The position numbers and the translations under genes were made by a program. A DNA stretch of 64,000 nucleotides from assembly GCF_024807945.1 (NCBI RefSeq), contig NZ_JANUFD010000007.1:186001-250000 (forward strand), given 5' to 3'. The DNA comes from Pseudomonas sp. JUb42. Lineage in GTDB: Bacteria > Pseudomonadota > Gammaproteobacteria > Pseudomonadales > Pseudomonadaceae. This document shows positions 30,541 to 36,764 of the stretch, piece by piece. The stretch's first letter is position 1, and each line of letters starts with the position of its first letter. The notes below the pieces were generated by a model. The model ran no database searches. It was not told the DNA's origin and was given only the letters and a program-made list of their open reading frames with translations.

Positions 30541-31377
30541 ATGGCTGGCAAAAAGAAAATCGAAAAAGAAGGCAGCTCCTGGATCGGCGAGGTTGAAAAA
30601 TACTCGCGTCAGATCTGGCTGGCTGGATTGGGTGCTTACTCGAAGATCAGCAATGATGGCAGTAAGCTTTTTGAAACCCTGGTCAAGGACGGCGAGAAAG
30701 CCGAGAAACAGACCAAGGCTGAAGTCGATGCACAAGTCGACGCCGCCAAGGACACCGCCAAAAAGGCCAAGTCCCGCGTTGGCGATGTAAAAGACCTGGC
30801 GATGGGCAAATGGAGTGAACTGGAAGGTGCGTTCGACAAGCGCCTGAACAGCGCCATCTCCCGCCTGGGCGTGCCGAGCCGCAATGAAGTCAAGGCGTTG
30901 CACAACAAGGTCGATCTGCTCACCAAGCAAATCGAGAAGTTGACTGGTGCCTCGGTCACGCCGGTGTCGAAAACCGCAGCTGCCAAACCCGCCGCTAAAA
31001 CTGCCGCCAAGCCGCTGGTCAAGCCTGCGCCGAAGCCAGTTGCCAAACCGGCTGCTACCAAGGTTGCCGCTGCGGCTAAAACAGCCGTCAAAAGCGCTGC
31101 CGCCAAACCGGTCGCCGCCGCCAAAACGGCTGCGGCCAAACCTGCTGCTAAACCAGCGGCAGCCAAACCTGCCGCTGCGAAGCCAGCAGCCGCCAAGCCT
31201 GCAGCAGCGAAAAAGCCAGCGGTGAAGAAACCTGCCGCCGCAAAACCGGCAGCGGCCAAACCCGCCGCCAGCGCCGCACCGGCCACCCCGGCCCCGGCCA
31301 GCACCACCGCAGCATCGGCAGCGCCAACCCCGAGCGCCGCACCGGCAGCACCGGCGACACCGAGCAGCCAGTCCTGA
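30541..31377 (+). CDS. phaF: PHA granule phasin/nucleoid-binding protein PhaF
   Basis: Bifunctional phasin of 278 residues. The N-terminal half binds granules (YSRQIWLAGLGAYSKISNDGSKLF at about residues 21-44). The C-terminal half, from about residue 145, is a histone-H1-like tail of AAKPA/AAAKPAAAK repeats that binds DNA and helps distribute granules at division. ATG 30541 with GGAGAG upstream is the family start; an extension to 30511 overlaps phaI and is rejected. A strong terminator follows. In related genomes phaD lies immediately beyond it in convergent orientation; here about 4.6 kb intervenes. Confidence 0.95.
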   Translation: MAGKKKIEKEGSSWIGEVEKYSRQIWLAGLGAYSKISNDGSKLFETLVKDGEKAEKQTKAEVDAQVDAAKDTAKKAKSRVGDVKDLAMGKWSELEGAFDKRLNSAISRLGVPSRNEVKALHNKVDLLTKQIEKLTGASVTPVSKTAAAKPAAKTAAKPLVKPAPKPVAKPAATKVAAAAKTAVKSAAAKPVAAAKTAAAKPAAKPAAAKPAAAKPAAAKPAAAKKPAVKKPAAAKPAAAKPAASAAPATPAPASTTAASAAPTPSAAPAAPATPSSQS

Positions 31378-31396
31378 TAAACCGGATGGCGGCATG

Positions 31397-31435
31397 AAAA
31401 CCCGACCTGTGAGAGCAGGTCGGGTTTTTTATTGG
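31397..31435. terminator. phaF terminator, first copy of a 35-bp direct repeat
   Basis: CCCGACCTG-TGAGAG-CAGGTCGGG forms a 9-bp stem followed by six T's, and AAAA precedes the stem, so it could act on both strands. Bases 31401-31435 are repeated without change at 32406-32440. Confidence 0.9.
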
Positions 31436-31585
31436 GCTGATTTTGAAACGGATTTGAGATTTTACGCGGCGGATAGTTGCAAGGTCGGGTCAGGAGGAAG
31501 GCGGAAAATTCACTCGATTAATCAGGACGTGTCCTACATCGCCTCTGCATAGCTCCGAGCTACGCTCCTTGCGCATTGGTAAGGA

Positions 31586-32176
31586 GTGGAAACTGTAAAG
31601 CAAGAAAAAGAGTTCACCACAGCGGTTATGGACGTCAATAGAGAGCTTAATGGCTACGGCGTCAATATTGGCTCAAACAGCCGAGTAGCCTATAGCCTAC
31701 AAAGCTCAATGATGACTTCATGTCCTGGTACGCTGTTATTGCCCGCTGAAAAATGGGCTACAGGGGCGATTGGTCATGAAATCATTCAAGGTGTTCGTAC
31801 TCAGTCAACAATCCCTGACACGACTTTCGATACTTTATGGACCTGCACCAAAGAGCATTACGGCTTGACTGTGGCGACCACGTTGACCGCCGCAGCTGGC
31901 ATACCTATCAGCAAAACGGCAGTCGGTGCGTGGGTTCATGTTGGTTCAAGCAGGACCACCAATATTGCTAGCCTCATCGGTATGCGATTTTTTCCACGCA
32001 CTCTTATAAGACAGCCAACAGCCGCCAAAATGGCGAAAGCGACCTTTGGCACTGTCAGGGTGTTCGGTGTTATTGGACGTGGAATTCCCTTTGTGGCCGC
32101 AGGGCTGGCTGTGTTTGATTTGGTTAGCATTGGGCTTTGTGCATACGAGGCGAGGAATGGAAAACAAAAGGGATAA
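31586..32176 (+). CDS. Islet gene 1: hypothetical Gly/Ala-rich probable membrane protein
   Basis: A 196-residue protein I cannot assign. GTG 31586 sits on the AAGGAG motif; ATG 31628 (MDVNRELNGYGVN) is an alternative giving 182 residues, also without a clear ribosome-binding site. The N-terminal half is polar. From about residue 95 there are Ala/Gly/Thr-rich hydrophobic stretches (LTVATTLTAAAGIPISKTAVGAWV and VFGVIGRGIPFVAAGLAVFDLVSIGLCAYEA) separated by a basic segment. The layout recalls proteins annotated as the STM2901 family, but I hold that loosely. The base composition looks poorer in GC than the flanks. It overlaps islet gene 2 by 20 bases, so the two are coupled. Confidence 0.6.
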   Translation: METVKQEKEFTTAVMDVNRELNGYGVNIGSNSRVAYSLQSSMMTSCPGTLLLPAEKWATGAIGHEIIQGVRTQSTIPDTTFDTLWTCTKEHYGLTVATTLTAAAGIPISKTAVGAWVHVGSSRTTNIASLIGMRFFPRTLIRQPTAAKMAKATFGTVRVFGVIGRGIPFVAAGLAVFDLVSIGLCAYEARNGKQKG

Positions 32177-32417
32177 AACCCAACTGACCAAAGCCATTAT
32201 CGAGCTCTTCGTCTCGACTATCGGGTTCATTCCCCGTGATGCAGTGACGCTAAAGACAAACTTCGTCCGCGATTTCGCCATCATCGATGACGACCTTACC
32301 TGCTTCATGATGCAGGTGAAATGGCAGTATCAGTTGAAGCCTGATGCAGGCGATTGGGAGCGGATCGAGACCATTGAAGAAGTCGTTGAGCTGATTCTTG
32401 CGAAGCCCGACCTGTGA
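32157..32417 (+). CDS. Islet gene 2: acyl-carrier-like small protein (DUF1493-like)
   Basis: 86 residues, starting at ATG 32157 (MENKRDKTQLTKAIIELFV) behind AGGCGAGGA. The sequence follows the helical acyl-carrier layout: a first helix, TLKTNFVRDFAIIDDDLTCFMMQVKWQYQL, and a final helix IETIEEVVELI. Where a true carrier has the phosphopantetheine serine (DSL), this protein has DDDL, so it probably carries no acyl group. DUF1493 is my tentative family. The last codons and stop (PDL-TGA) are read from the second copy of the phaF terminator. With gene 1 it forms a two-gene cassette. Confidence 0.6.
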   Translation: MENKRDKTQLTKAIIELFVSTIGFIPRDAVTLKTNFVRDFAIIDDDLTCFMMQVKWQYQLKPDAGDWERIETIEEVVELILAKPDL

Positions 32418-32440
32418 GAGCAGGTCGGGTTTTTTATTGG
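32406..32440 (+). terminator. Second copy of the phaF terminator, ending the islet
   Basis: Identical over 35 bases to 31401-31435: 9-bp stem, TGAGAG loop, six T's. It ends islet gene 2, whose TGA stop lies in the loop at 32415-32417. Unlike copy 1 it has no A-tract to its left, so it should work well only rightward. The copies lie 1005 bases apart. Confidence 0.9.
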
Positions 32441-32444
32441 ACCG

Positions 32445-32699
32445 TTACGGGGTTTCTGCTGCTACCTCGACTAGCGCTCGGCCGGCGTCGATGAAATGCA
32501 GCGCGGTTCGGGTGAGTTTGCGGCTTAGTTGCACGTCGGCATCCTCCGCTTCAGTCATCAAGTCGGCGGCGCAGTCGAACATGTTCGTGGCTTGATGAAG
32601 GGCTACCTCTCGCGAGATGCCTGGCTGGACCATGAACAGGTTTTCGCCTATCGATAGTTTGCCGAACGGATGGGCGTGTGGAGTGTGATTTTGAATCAT
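32445..32699 (-). CDS. DUF3077-like small protein
   Basis: An 84-residue protein resembling the DUF3077 family that is multiplied in Pseudomonas genomes: a short beta region (LFMVQPGISREVALHQATNMFDCAADLMTEA) followed by two helices (KLTRTALHFIDAGRALVEVA). ATG 32699 (MIQNHTPHAHPFGKLSIG) is preferred, with GAG eight bases upstream; a TTG at 32747 would add 16 residues. Its stop lies four bases from the second terminator copy, so it converges with the islet. No function is known. Confidence 0.65.
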   Translation of the reverse strand: MIQNHTPHAHPFGKLSIGENLFMVQPGISREVALHQATNMFDCAADLMTEAEDADVQLSRKLTRTALHFIDAGRALVEVAAETP

Positions 32700-32972
32700 T
32701 CTGCAGATCTCTAGTGAGTAAGTCAGAGCTGCCACTTTCGCCGTCAAACGAATTCAGGGTGGCAACTGTGCGCGGGTTGACGGACCGGACACTAGCACCC
32801 GGCGCACTCGAAAGTGCCCCACGCACAGTCGCCATAACGCGGGCACGCAAAGTTGCGTTGCATACGACTGGGACGTGCATCGGTACTAGTGATGAAACCA
32901 GGCCGTCAAACCTGATCACGGATGGGCCGTGACGGGGCGAGGATAGGCACAGCGGCAGATTGAATCAAGACC

Positions 32973-33061
32973 TGTGAGAGCGAGCTTGCTCGCGAAAACA
33001 GACGACGCTGTATGGCAGGCAGACCGAGTTGAGGCTATCGCCAGCAAGCCACGCTCCCACA
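32973..33061. repeat. REP-type inverted repeat, first of a cluster of three
   Basis: Left arm TGTGAGAGCGAGCTTGCTCG; right arm CCAGCAAGCCACGCTCCCAC. The arms are less alike than in other copies, and the right half shares GAGTTGAGGCTATCGCCAG with the next element. Confidence 0.8.
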
Positions 33062-33076
33062 GGTACATGCGATTCC

Positions 33077-33163
33077 GTTGGAGCGCGGCTTGCCCGCGAA
33101 AAGGGCGGCGCGGTGTTTCAGTCAGACCGAGTTGAGGCTATCGCCAGCAAGCCGGTTCCCACA
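33077..33163. repeat. REP-type inverted repeat, second of the cluster
   Basis: Left arm GTTGGAGCGCGGCTTGCCCG, as in the common family. The right arm CCAGCAAGCCGGTTCCCACA is divergent and carries the same GAGTTGAGGCTATCGCCAG spacer as the preceding element. Confidence 0.78.
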
Positions 33164-33165
33164 TC

Positions 33166-33217
33166 GTAGGACCGGCTTTAGCCGGGAGGGCATTCTCGCG
33201 GCTGAAGCCGCTCCTAC
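33166..33217. repeat. Short REP of the ACCGGCTTTAGCC family
   Basis: GTAGGACCGGCTTTAGCCGG, a 10-base spacer, then CGGCTGAAGCCGCTCCTAC. It is a compact roughly 52-base doublet of a third arm family, also seen at 36648 and 51111. Confidence 0.8.
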
Positions 33218-33244
33218 GGGATCTTTGTGAAGCCTGACCATGGA

Positions 33245-34741
33245 TCAGGCCAATTGATCCTGCTGGCACTCCAATGCCTCGTGGTTGCTGCCGTTGCCCC
33301 GATCCAGAAACACAAACACCACCGCCGCCGTCGCTACGGTGATGCTGCTCAGGATCAGCAGCAGCGTGCTGAAGGCATCGCTATAGCCGTGGACCAACAA
33401 GGCCTGGGCGGTGCCGGGCAGCAGGGACTGGGCGCCGGGCAGGTCGCCGGTTACCAGGTGTTGCGCGGCTTCGGTCACGTTCACTCCGTTCAGGTGCCGA
33501 GAGGTCAGGGCCGAGAGCAGGGCGGTGACGATGGCTACCGCCACGCCTTCGCCTGCGACGCGGGTGGTGCTGAAGATGCCGGTGGCCATGCCAGCGCGCT
33601 CCTTGGGCACGACGCTGACGGCCAGGCCGTCCATCAGGCCCCACGGCAGGCTGATCCCGGCGCCGATCACGAACATCGGCCAGATCAGATCGACGGCCGC
33701 GCTGCCGGTCGGGATATGGCTGAGCCAGAACAGCCCGCCAGCCGAGATCAGCAGGCCTATTCCGCAAATGATCGACGCGCTGAGCCAGCGGGTCAGCATG
33801 CCGGCAGCGATGGGCAGTACCAGCAGCGGTGCAGACAGGGCGATCATCAGTTGGCCCGCCGCCAGTTCGCTCATGCCATCGATGCCGACGAAGCGAATCG
33901 GCAGCAGCACCAGCAACACCACGTAGGCATAGGCCGGGGCCGCTGCCAGCAGTTGCACGCCGACGAAGCGCGGATAGCGGAACAGGGTGAGATCAAGCAT
34001 CGGCTGAGCGACGCGACGTTCGATGATCACAAAGGCAATAAAGGACAGCAACGACACGGCCAGCAAGGTCACCACCCACGGATCACTCCAGCCGCGCTCC
34101 GGTGCCATCAGCACCGCGTAGGTGAAAATCCCCAGGGCCCAGGTAAAGCTGATCGCGCCGGGCCAGTCGATGCCGGCGGCGTCGGGGTTGCGCGTCTCGT
34201 GCATATAGCGCAGGCCCAGTACCGAGGCCAGTGCAGCGAGCACGGTGATCATCAGGAAGATCATGTGCCAGCCAAAGGCCTCGATCATCAGCCCCGAAGC
34301 GATCGGGCCAAAGGCCAGGCCGATCCCGAAGCTACTGCCGACAAAACTGAAGGCCCGCACGGCCGCAGGGCCTTCAAACTCCTGTGCCAGCGCCGACATG
34401 CCGCCGGAAAACGCAGCAGCTGCGGCGATGCCCTGGGCGGCGCGCAGTAGGTCGAAACACAGCAGATTCGGCGCCAGGACGAGGGCGGCGGAGAACAGCG
34501 CAAAAGCCGTCACGCCGCTGACGAATACGCGCTTGCGCCCGTAGCTGTCGGCGAGGGCTCCGGCCAGCATCAGGCAGCTGCCGAAGGTCAGCATGAACGC
34601 GTTGGTTACCCAGTTCAGGGCGATGGGGCTGCCACCGTATGCGCGGCCGATGGCGGGCAGCGCGACGGCGGCCGCGGTGAAATTCAGCGGCATGCTGATG
34701 GCGGCGATGCACACCGCCAGCAGGATCAGGTTTCGGTTCAT
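33245..34741 (-). CDS. MFS transporter, DHA2-like drug:H+ antiporter
   Basis: A 498-residue inner-membrane protein with about 14 hydrophobic segments. The motif-A loop GALADSYGRKRVFVSG is at about residues 61-76, and the antiporter-type motif LAFGPIASGLMIEAFGWHMIFLM is at about 142-164. The C-terminal half has PWGLMDGLAVSVVPKERAGMATGIFSTTRVAGEG. Family members export drugs or other small molecules; the substrate here is unknown. It diverges from a LysR regulator, a common pairing, and lies in the accessory DNA between phaF and phaD. Confidence 0.88.
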   Translation of the reverse strand: MNRNLILLAVCIAAISMPLNFTAAAVALPAIGRAYGGSPIALNWVTNAFMLTFGSCLMLAGALADSYGRKRVFVSGVTAFALFSAALVLAPNLLCFDLLRAAQGIAAAAAFSGGMSALAQEFEGPAAVRAFSFVGSSFGIGLAFGPIASGLMIEAFGWHMIFLMITVLAALASVLGLRYMHETRNPDAAGIDWPGAISFTWALGIFTYAVLMAPERGWSDPWVVTLLAVSLLSFIAFVIIERRVAQPMLDLTLFRYPRFVGVQLLAAAPAYAYVVLLVLLPIRFVGIDGMSELAAGQLMIALSAPLLVLPIAAGMLTRWLSASIICGIGLLISAGGLFWLSHIPTGSAAVDLIWPMFVIGAGISLPWGLMDGLAVSVVPKERAGMATGIFSTTRVAGEGVAVAIVTALLSALTSRHLNGVNVTEAAQHLVTGDLPGAQSLLPGTAQALLVHGYSDAFSTLLLILSSITVATAAVVFVFLDRGNGSNHEALECQQDQLA

Positions 34742-34845
34742 GGGTAATCCTCAAGTCCGGGATGAGCTGCATTGGGTCCTGGCGTAATGCAGCCAAGTTG
34801 GCGAGGATGATAAGAGCGCGTTAATCCGCTTAAAAACGGCAAAAA

Positions 34846-34862
34846 TTCCGTGTATAGCGGAA
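34846..34862. promoter_or_regulatory. Candidate LysR-type operator between the MFS and LysR genes
   Basis: TTCCG-TGTATAG-CGGAA is an inverted repeat 26 bases before the LysR start and about 105 bases before the MFS start. Its position fits a LysR autoregulatory site controlling both divergent genes. Inferred from geometry only. Confidence 0.45.
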
Positions 34863-34887
34863 TCAAACGCTTGAATGGGGATGTGGG

Positions 34888-35805
34888 ATGGATCGTTTCA
34901 GTGGCTTGATGGCATTTGTACGTACCGCCGAACTGGGCAGTTTCGTGGCCGCCGGGCGGGTGTTGGGCTTGTCGGCCTCGGCGGTGGGCAAGGGCGTGGC
35001 GCGGTTGGAGCATCAGTTGGGTGTGCGGCTGTTTCAGCGTTCGACCCGCAGTCTGCGTCTGACTGATGAGGGGCGGCTGTTTCAGGAACGCTGCCGACGC
35101 ATCATCGACGAGCTGGACGATGCCCGCGCCGCTGTGGCGCAGAGCACCGAAACGCCCCGTGGCAAGCTGCGGGTGACGACCATGACGGTGGGTTATCACT
35201 TGCTGCTGCCGATCCTGCCGGAGTTTCTCAAGCGCTACCCGGATATTGAACTGGATGTGGATTTCAACGACCAGTTCGTCGACCTGATCGAGGAGGGCTA
35301 TGACGTCGCCCTGCGTGGTGGCGCTGTAGCGGACTCACGCTTCCATATGCGCGCGTTGCCCGAAGTACAGGTGCTGCTGTGCGCCTCGCCCGCTTACCTG
35401 AACCGTCACGGCTGCCCGCAGCATCCCGCTGAATTGCGCGGGCATTGCGGCGTGCGCTTTCGCTTTCACAGCAACGGCAAGTTGCAGGACTGGCCGCTGC
35501 CCCGCGAGCCCGGCGAGGTGGAGTGGAGCACGCGCACGGCCTTTACCTGCAACAACATGCAGGCTGTGCTGGGCATGACCCTCAGTGACATGGGGATTGC
35601 TTGCATGCCGGACTTCCTGGTCCGGGACGCCCTGGCCAGCGGTGACCTGTGCCAGGTAATGGCCGAGCACACCAACGCACCGTCACCCATGAGCCTGCTG
35701 TGGCCGTCGAGTCGGCACCTGTCACCCAAGGTGCGGGTGTTTGTGGATTTTGTCAGTGAGCGGTTGTTTGCTTGCGAGGGGATATCGCCCTCGCTGAATA
35801 CCTGA
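34888..35805 (+). CDS. LysR family transcriptional regulator
   Basis: 305 residues. The N-terminal winged helix (MDRFSGLMAFVRTAELGSFVAAGRVLGLSASAVGKGVARLEHQLG) is followed by a CrgA-like substrate-binding domain (GKLRVTTMTVGYHLLLPILPEFLKRYPDIELDVDFND...). It diverges from the DHA2 transporter, which it probably controls. The effector is unknown. It ends before a REP element and converges with phaD. Confidence 0.93.
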   Translation: MDRFSGLMAFVRTAELGSFVAAGRVLGLSASAVGKGVARLEHQLGVRLFQRSTRSLRLTDEGRLFQERCRRIIDELDDARAAVAQSTETPRGKLRVTTMTVGYHLLLPILPEFLKRYPDIELDVDFNDQFVDLIEEGYDVALRGGAVADSRFHMRALPEVQVLLCASPAYLNRHGCPQHPAELRGHCGVRFRFHSNGKLQDWPLPREPGEVEWSTRTAFTCNNMQAVLGMTLSDMGIACMPDFLVRDALASGDLCQVMAEHTNAPSPMSLLWPSSRHLSPKVRVFVDFVSERLFACEGISPSLNT

Positions 35806-35836
35806 ACGGCAGCAGGGCTGAAGTCGGTAGGAGCTT

Positions 35837-35929
35837 TGTGGGAGCGAATTTATTCGCGAAGGCGGCTTTGTGTGAGATGAATATCTATCGGAAGTACCGG
35901 CCTCTTCGTGAATGAATTCGCTCCCACAC
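35837..35929. repeat. REP/REPIN-type inverted repeat
   Basis: Arms TGTGGGAGCGAATTTATTCG and the complement ending GAATGAATTCGCTCCCACA lie between the convergent LysR and phaD genes. Confidence 0.87.
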
Positions 35930-35984
35930 ATTCGCTGCCACAGAATTTTTCCCCTGATCCGCCTGATAAGGAAAACCAGCTCGG

Positions 35985-36599
35985 TCAATCTTCCAGGTAA
36001 TGCAACGCGAGCTCCTGCGCCGCATGCCGTGAGCCCGGCGTCAGGTGCGGGGCCACCAGCATCATGATCTGGTAAACCACCACCCGCACTTCGCCCTCGC
36101 GGCCGAGGATGCGTTGGTAGTCCAGGGAGAACAGCAGGGTCATGGTGATCTGCTCCACCAATTGCCCCAAGGCCTGGGTTTCGCTGACCACCTGCCCCTC
36201 GGCCTTGAGCCGCGCCAGCAGGGAGGCGAGGGTGCGTTTCAGGGCATTGAGCAGATTACGAATGCCCCGGGCCAGTTTTGGCAGGCGCCCGGCGAGGTTG
36301 GACAGGTCCTGAAACAGAAAGCGGTAGTGGGCCAGACGCTCGACGATCAGGTGCAGGAACAGCCAGTAATCCTCGGCGGCCAGTTGCGCGTTGGCGGGAG
36401 GGTCGAGCAATGGCGTCAGCTCGCTCTGGAAGCGCTCGAACAGGCCCAGCACCAGCGGCTCCTTGCCGTGGAAGTGGTAGTACAGGTTGCCGGGGCTGAT
36501 ACCCAGTTCGTTGGCGATTTCCAGGGTTGAAACGTTGGGTTCACCCTCCTGATTGAACAGGGACAGGGCGCATTCGAGGATACGGTCGCGGGTTTTCAT
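35985..36599 (-). CDS. phaD: PHA operon transcriptional regulator PhaD (TetR family)
   Basis: 204-residue TetR-type regulator described in P. putida as an activator of phaC1 and phaI promoters responding to a beta-oxidation-derived ligand. The HTH is at about residues 22-46 (NVSTLEIANELGISPGNLYYHFHGKEPLVLGLF) and the remainder is the helical ligand domain. It is the last gene of phaC1-phaZ-phaC2-phaD, separated from phaC2 by a REP element. In most relatives phaF is its immediate convergent neighbour; here the LysR/MFS pair and the islet lie between. Confidence 0.93.
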   Translation of the reverse strand: MKTRDRILECALSLFNQEGEPNVSTLEIANELGISPGNLYYHFHGKEPLVLGLFERFQSELTPLLDPPANAQLAAEDYWLFLHLIVERLAHYRFLFQDLSNLAGRLPKLARGIRNLLNALKRTLASLLARLKAEGQVVSETQALGQLVEQITMTLLFSLDYQRILGREGEVRVVVYQIMMLVAPHLTPGSRHAAQELALHYLED

Positions 36600-36647
36600 C
36601 CGGTCTTCTTGTTTGGGATTCGGGTTCTTGACGGCGCGTTCATAACG

Positions 36648-36737
36648 GTGGGACCGGCTTTAGCCGGGAAAAGCTCGGTGCAGTCGATATTTCTCTACTG
36701 CCTGTACCAATGCTTTCCCGGCTAAAGCCGGTCCCAC
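36648..36737. repeat. REP/REPIN of the ACCGGCTTTAGCCGGGA family
   Basis: Arms GTGGGACCGGCTTTAGCCGG and CCGGCTAAAGCCGGTCCCAC are near-perfect complements across a roughly 50-base spacer, between phaC2 and phaD. Confidence 0.88.
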
Positions 36738-36764
36738 AAAAAGCAGGTCCTGCAAACGATCGCC

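Larger units (their letters stand above)
32700..33244. other. Intergenic stretch carrying three REP elements
   Basis: Between the DUF3077-like gene and the MFS gene. The left part (to about 32970) has no ORF with a plausible start or family resemblance on either strand, and I recognise nothing in it. The right part is filled by three back-to-back REP-type repeats, listed separately. Confidence 0.5.

Noticed and set aside
30636..31307. A minus-strand Ala/Gly/Leu-rich frame opposite phaF that looks like a membrane protein
   Set aside because: It is the reverse complement of PhaF's AAKPA repeats, which reads as hydrophobic Ala/Leu/Gly repeats. No independent start signal.
32551..32919. A 122-codon minus-strand frame overlapping the DUF3077-like gene
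   Set aside because: No family resemblance and Arg/Ser-rich composition. The DUF3077-like frame in another phase fits a known family and has its stop next to the terminator.
32973..33217. A possible CRISPR array in the repeat cluster
   Set aside because: The repeats are inverted, imperfect and of mixed families, without regular spacers or cas genes. They are REP elements.
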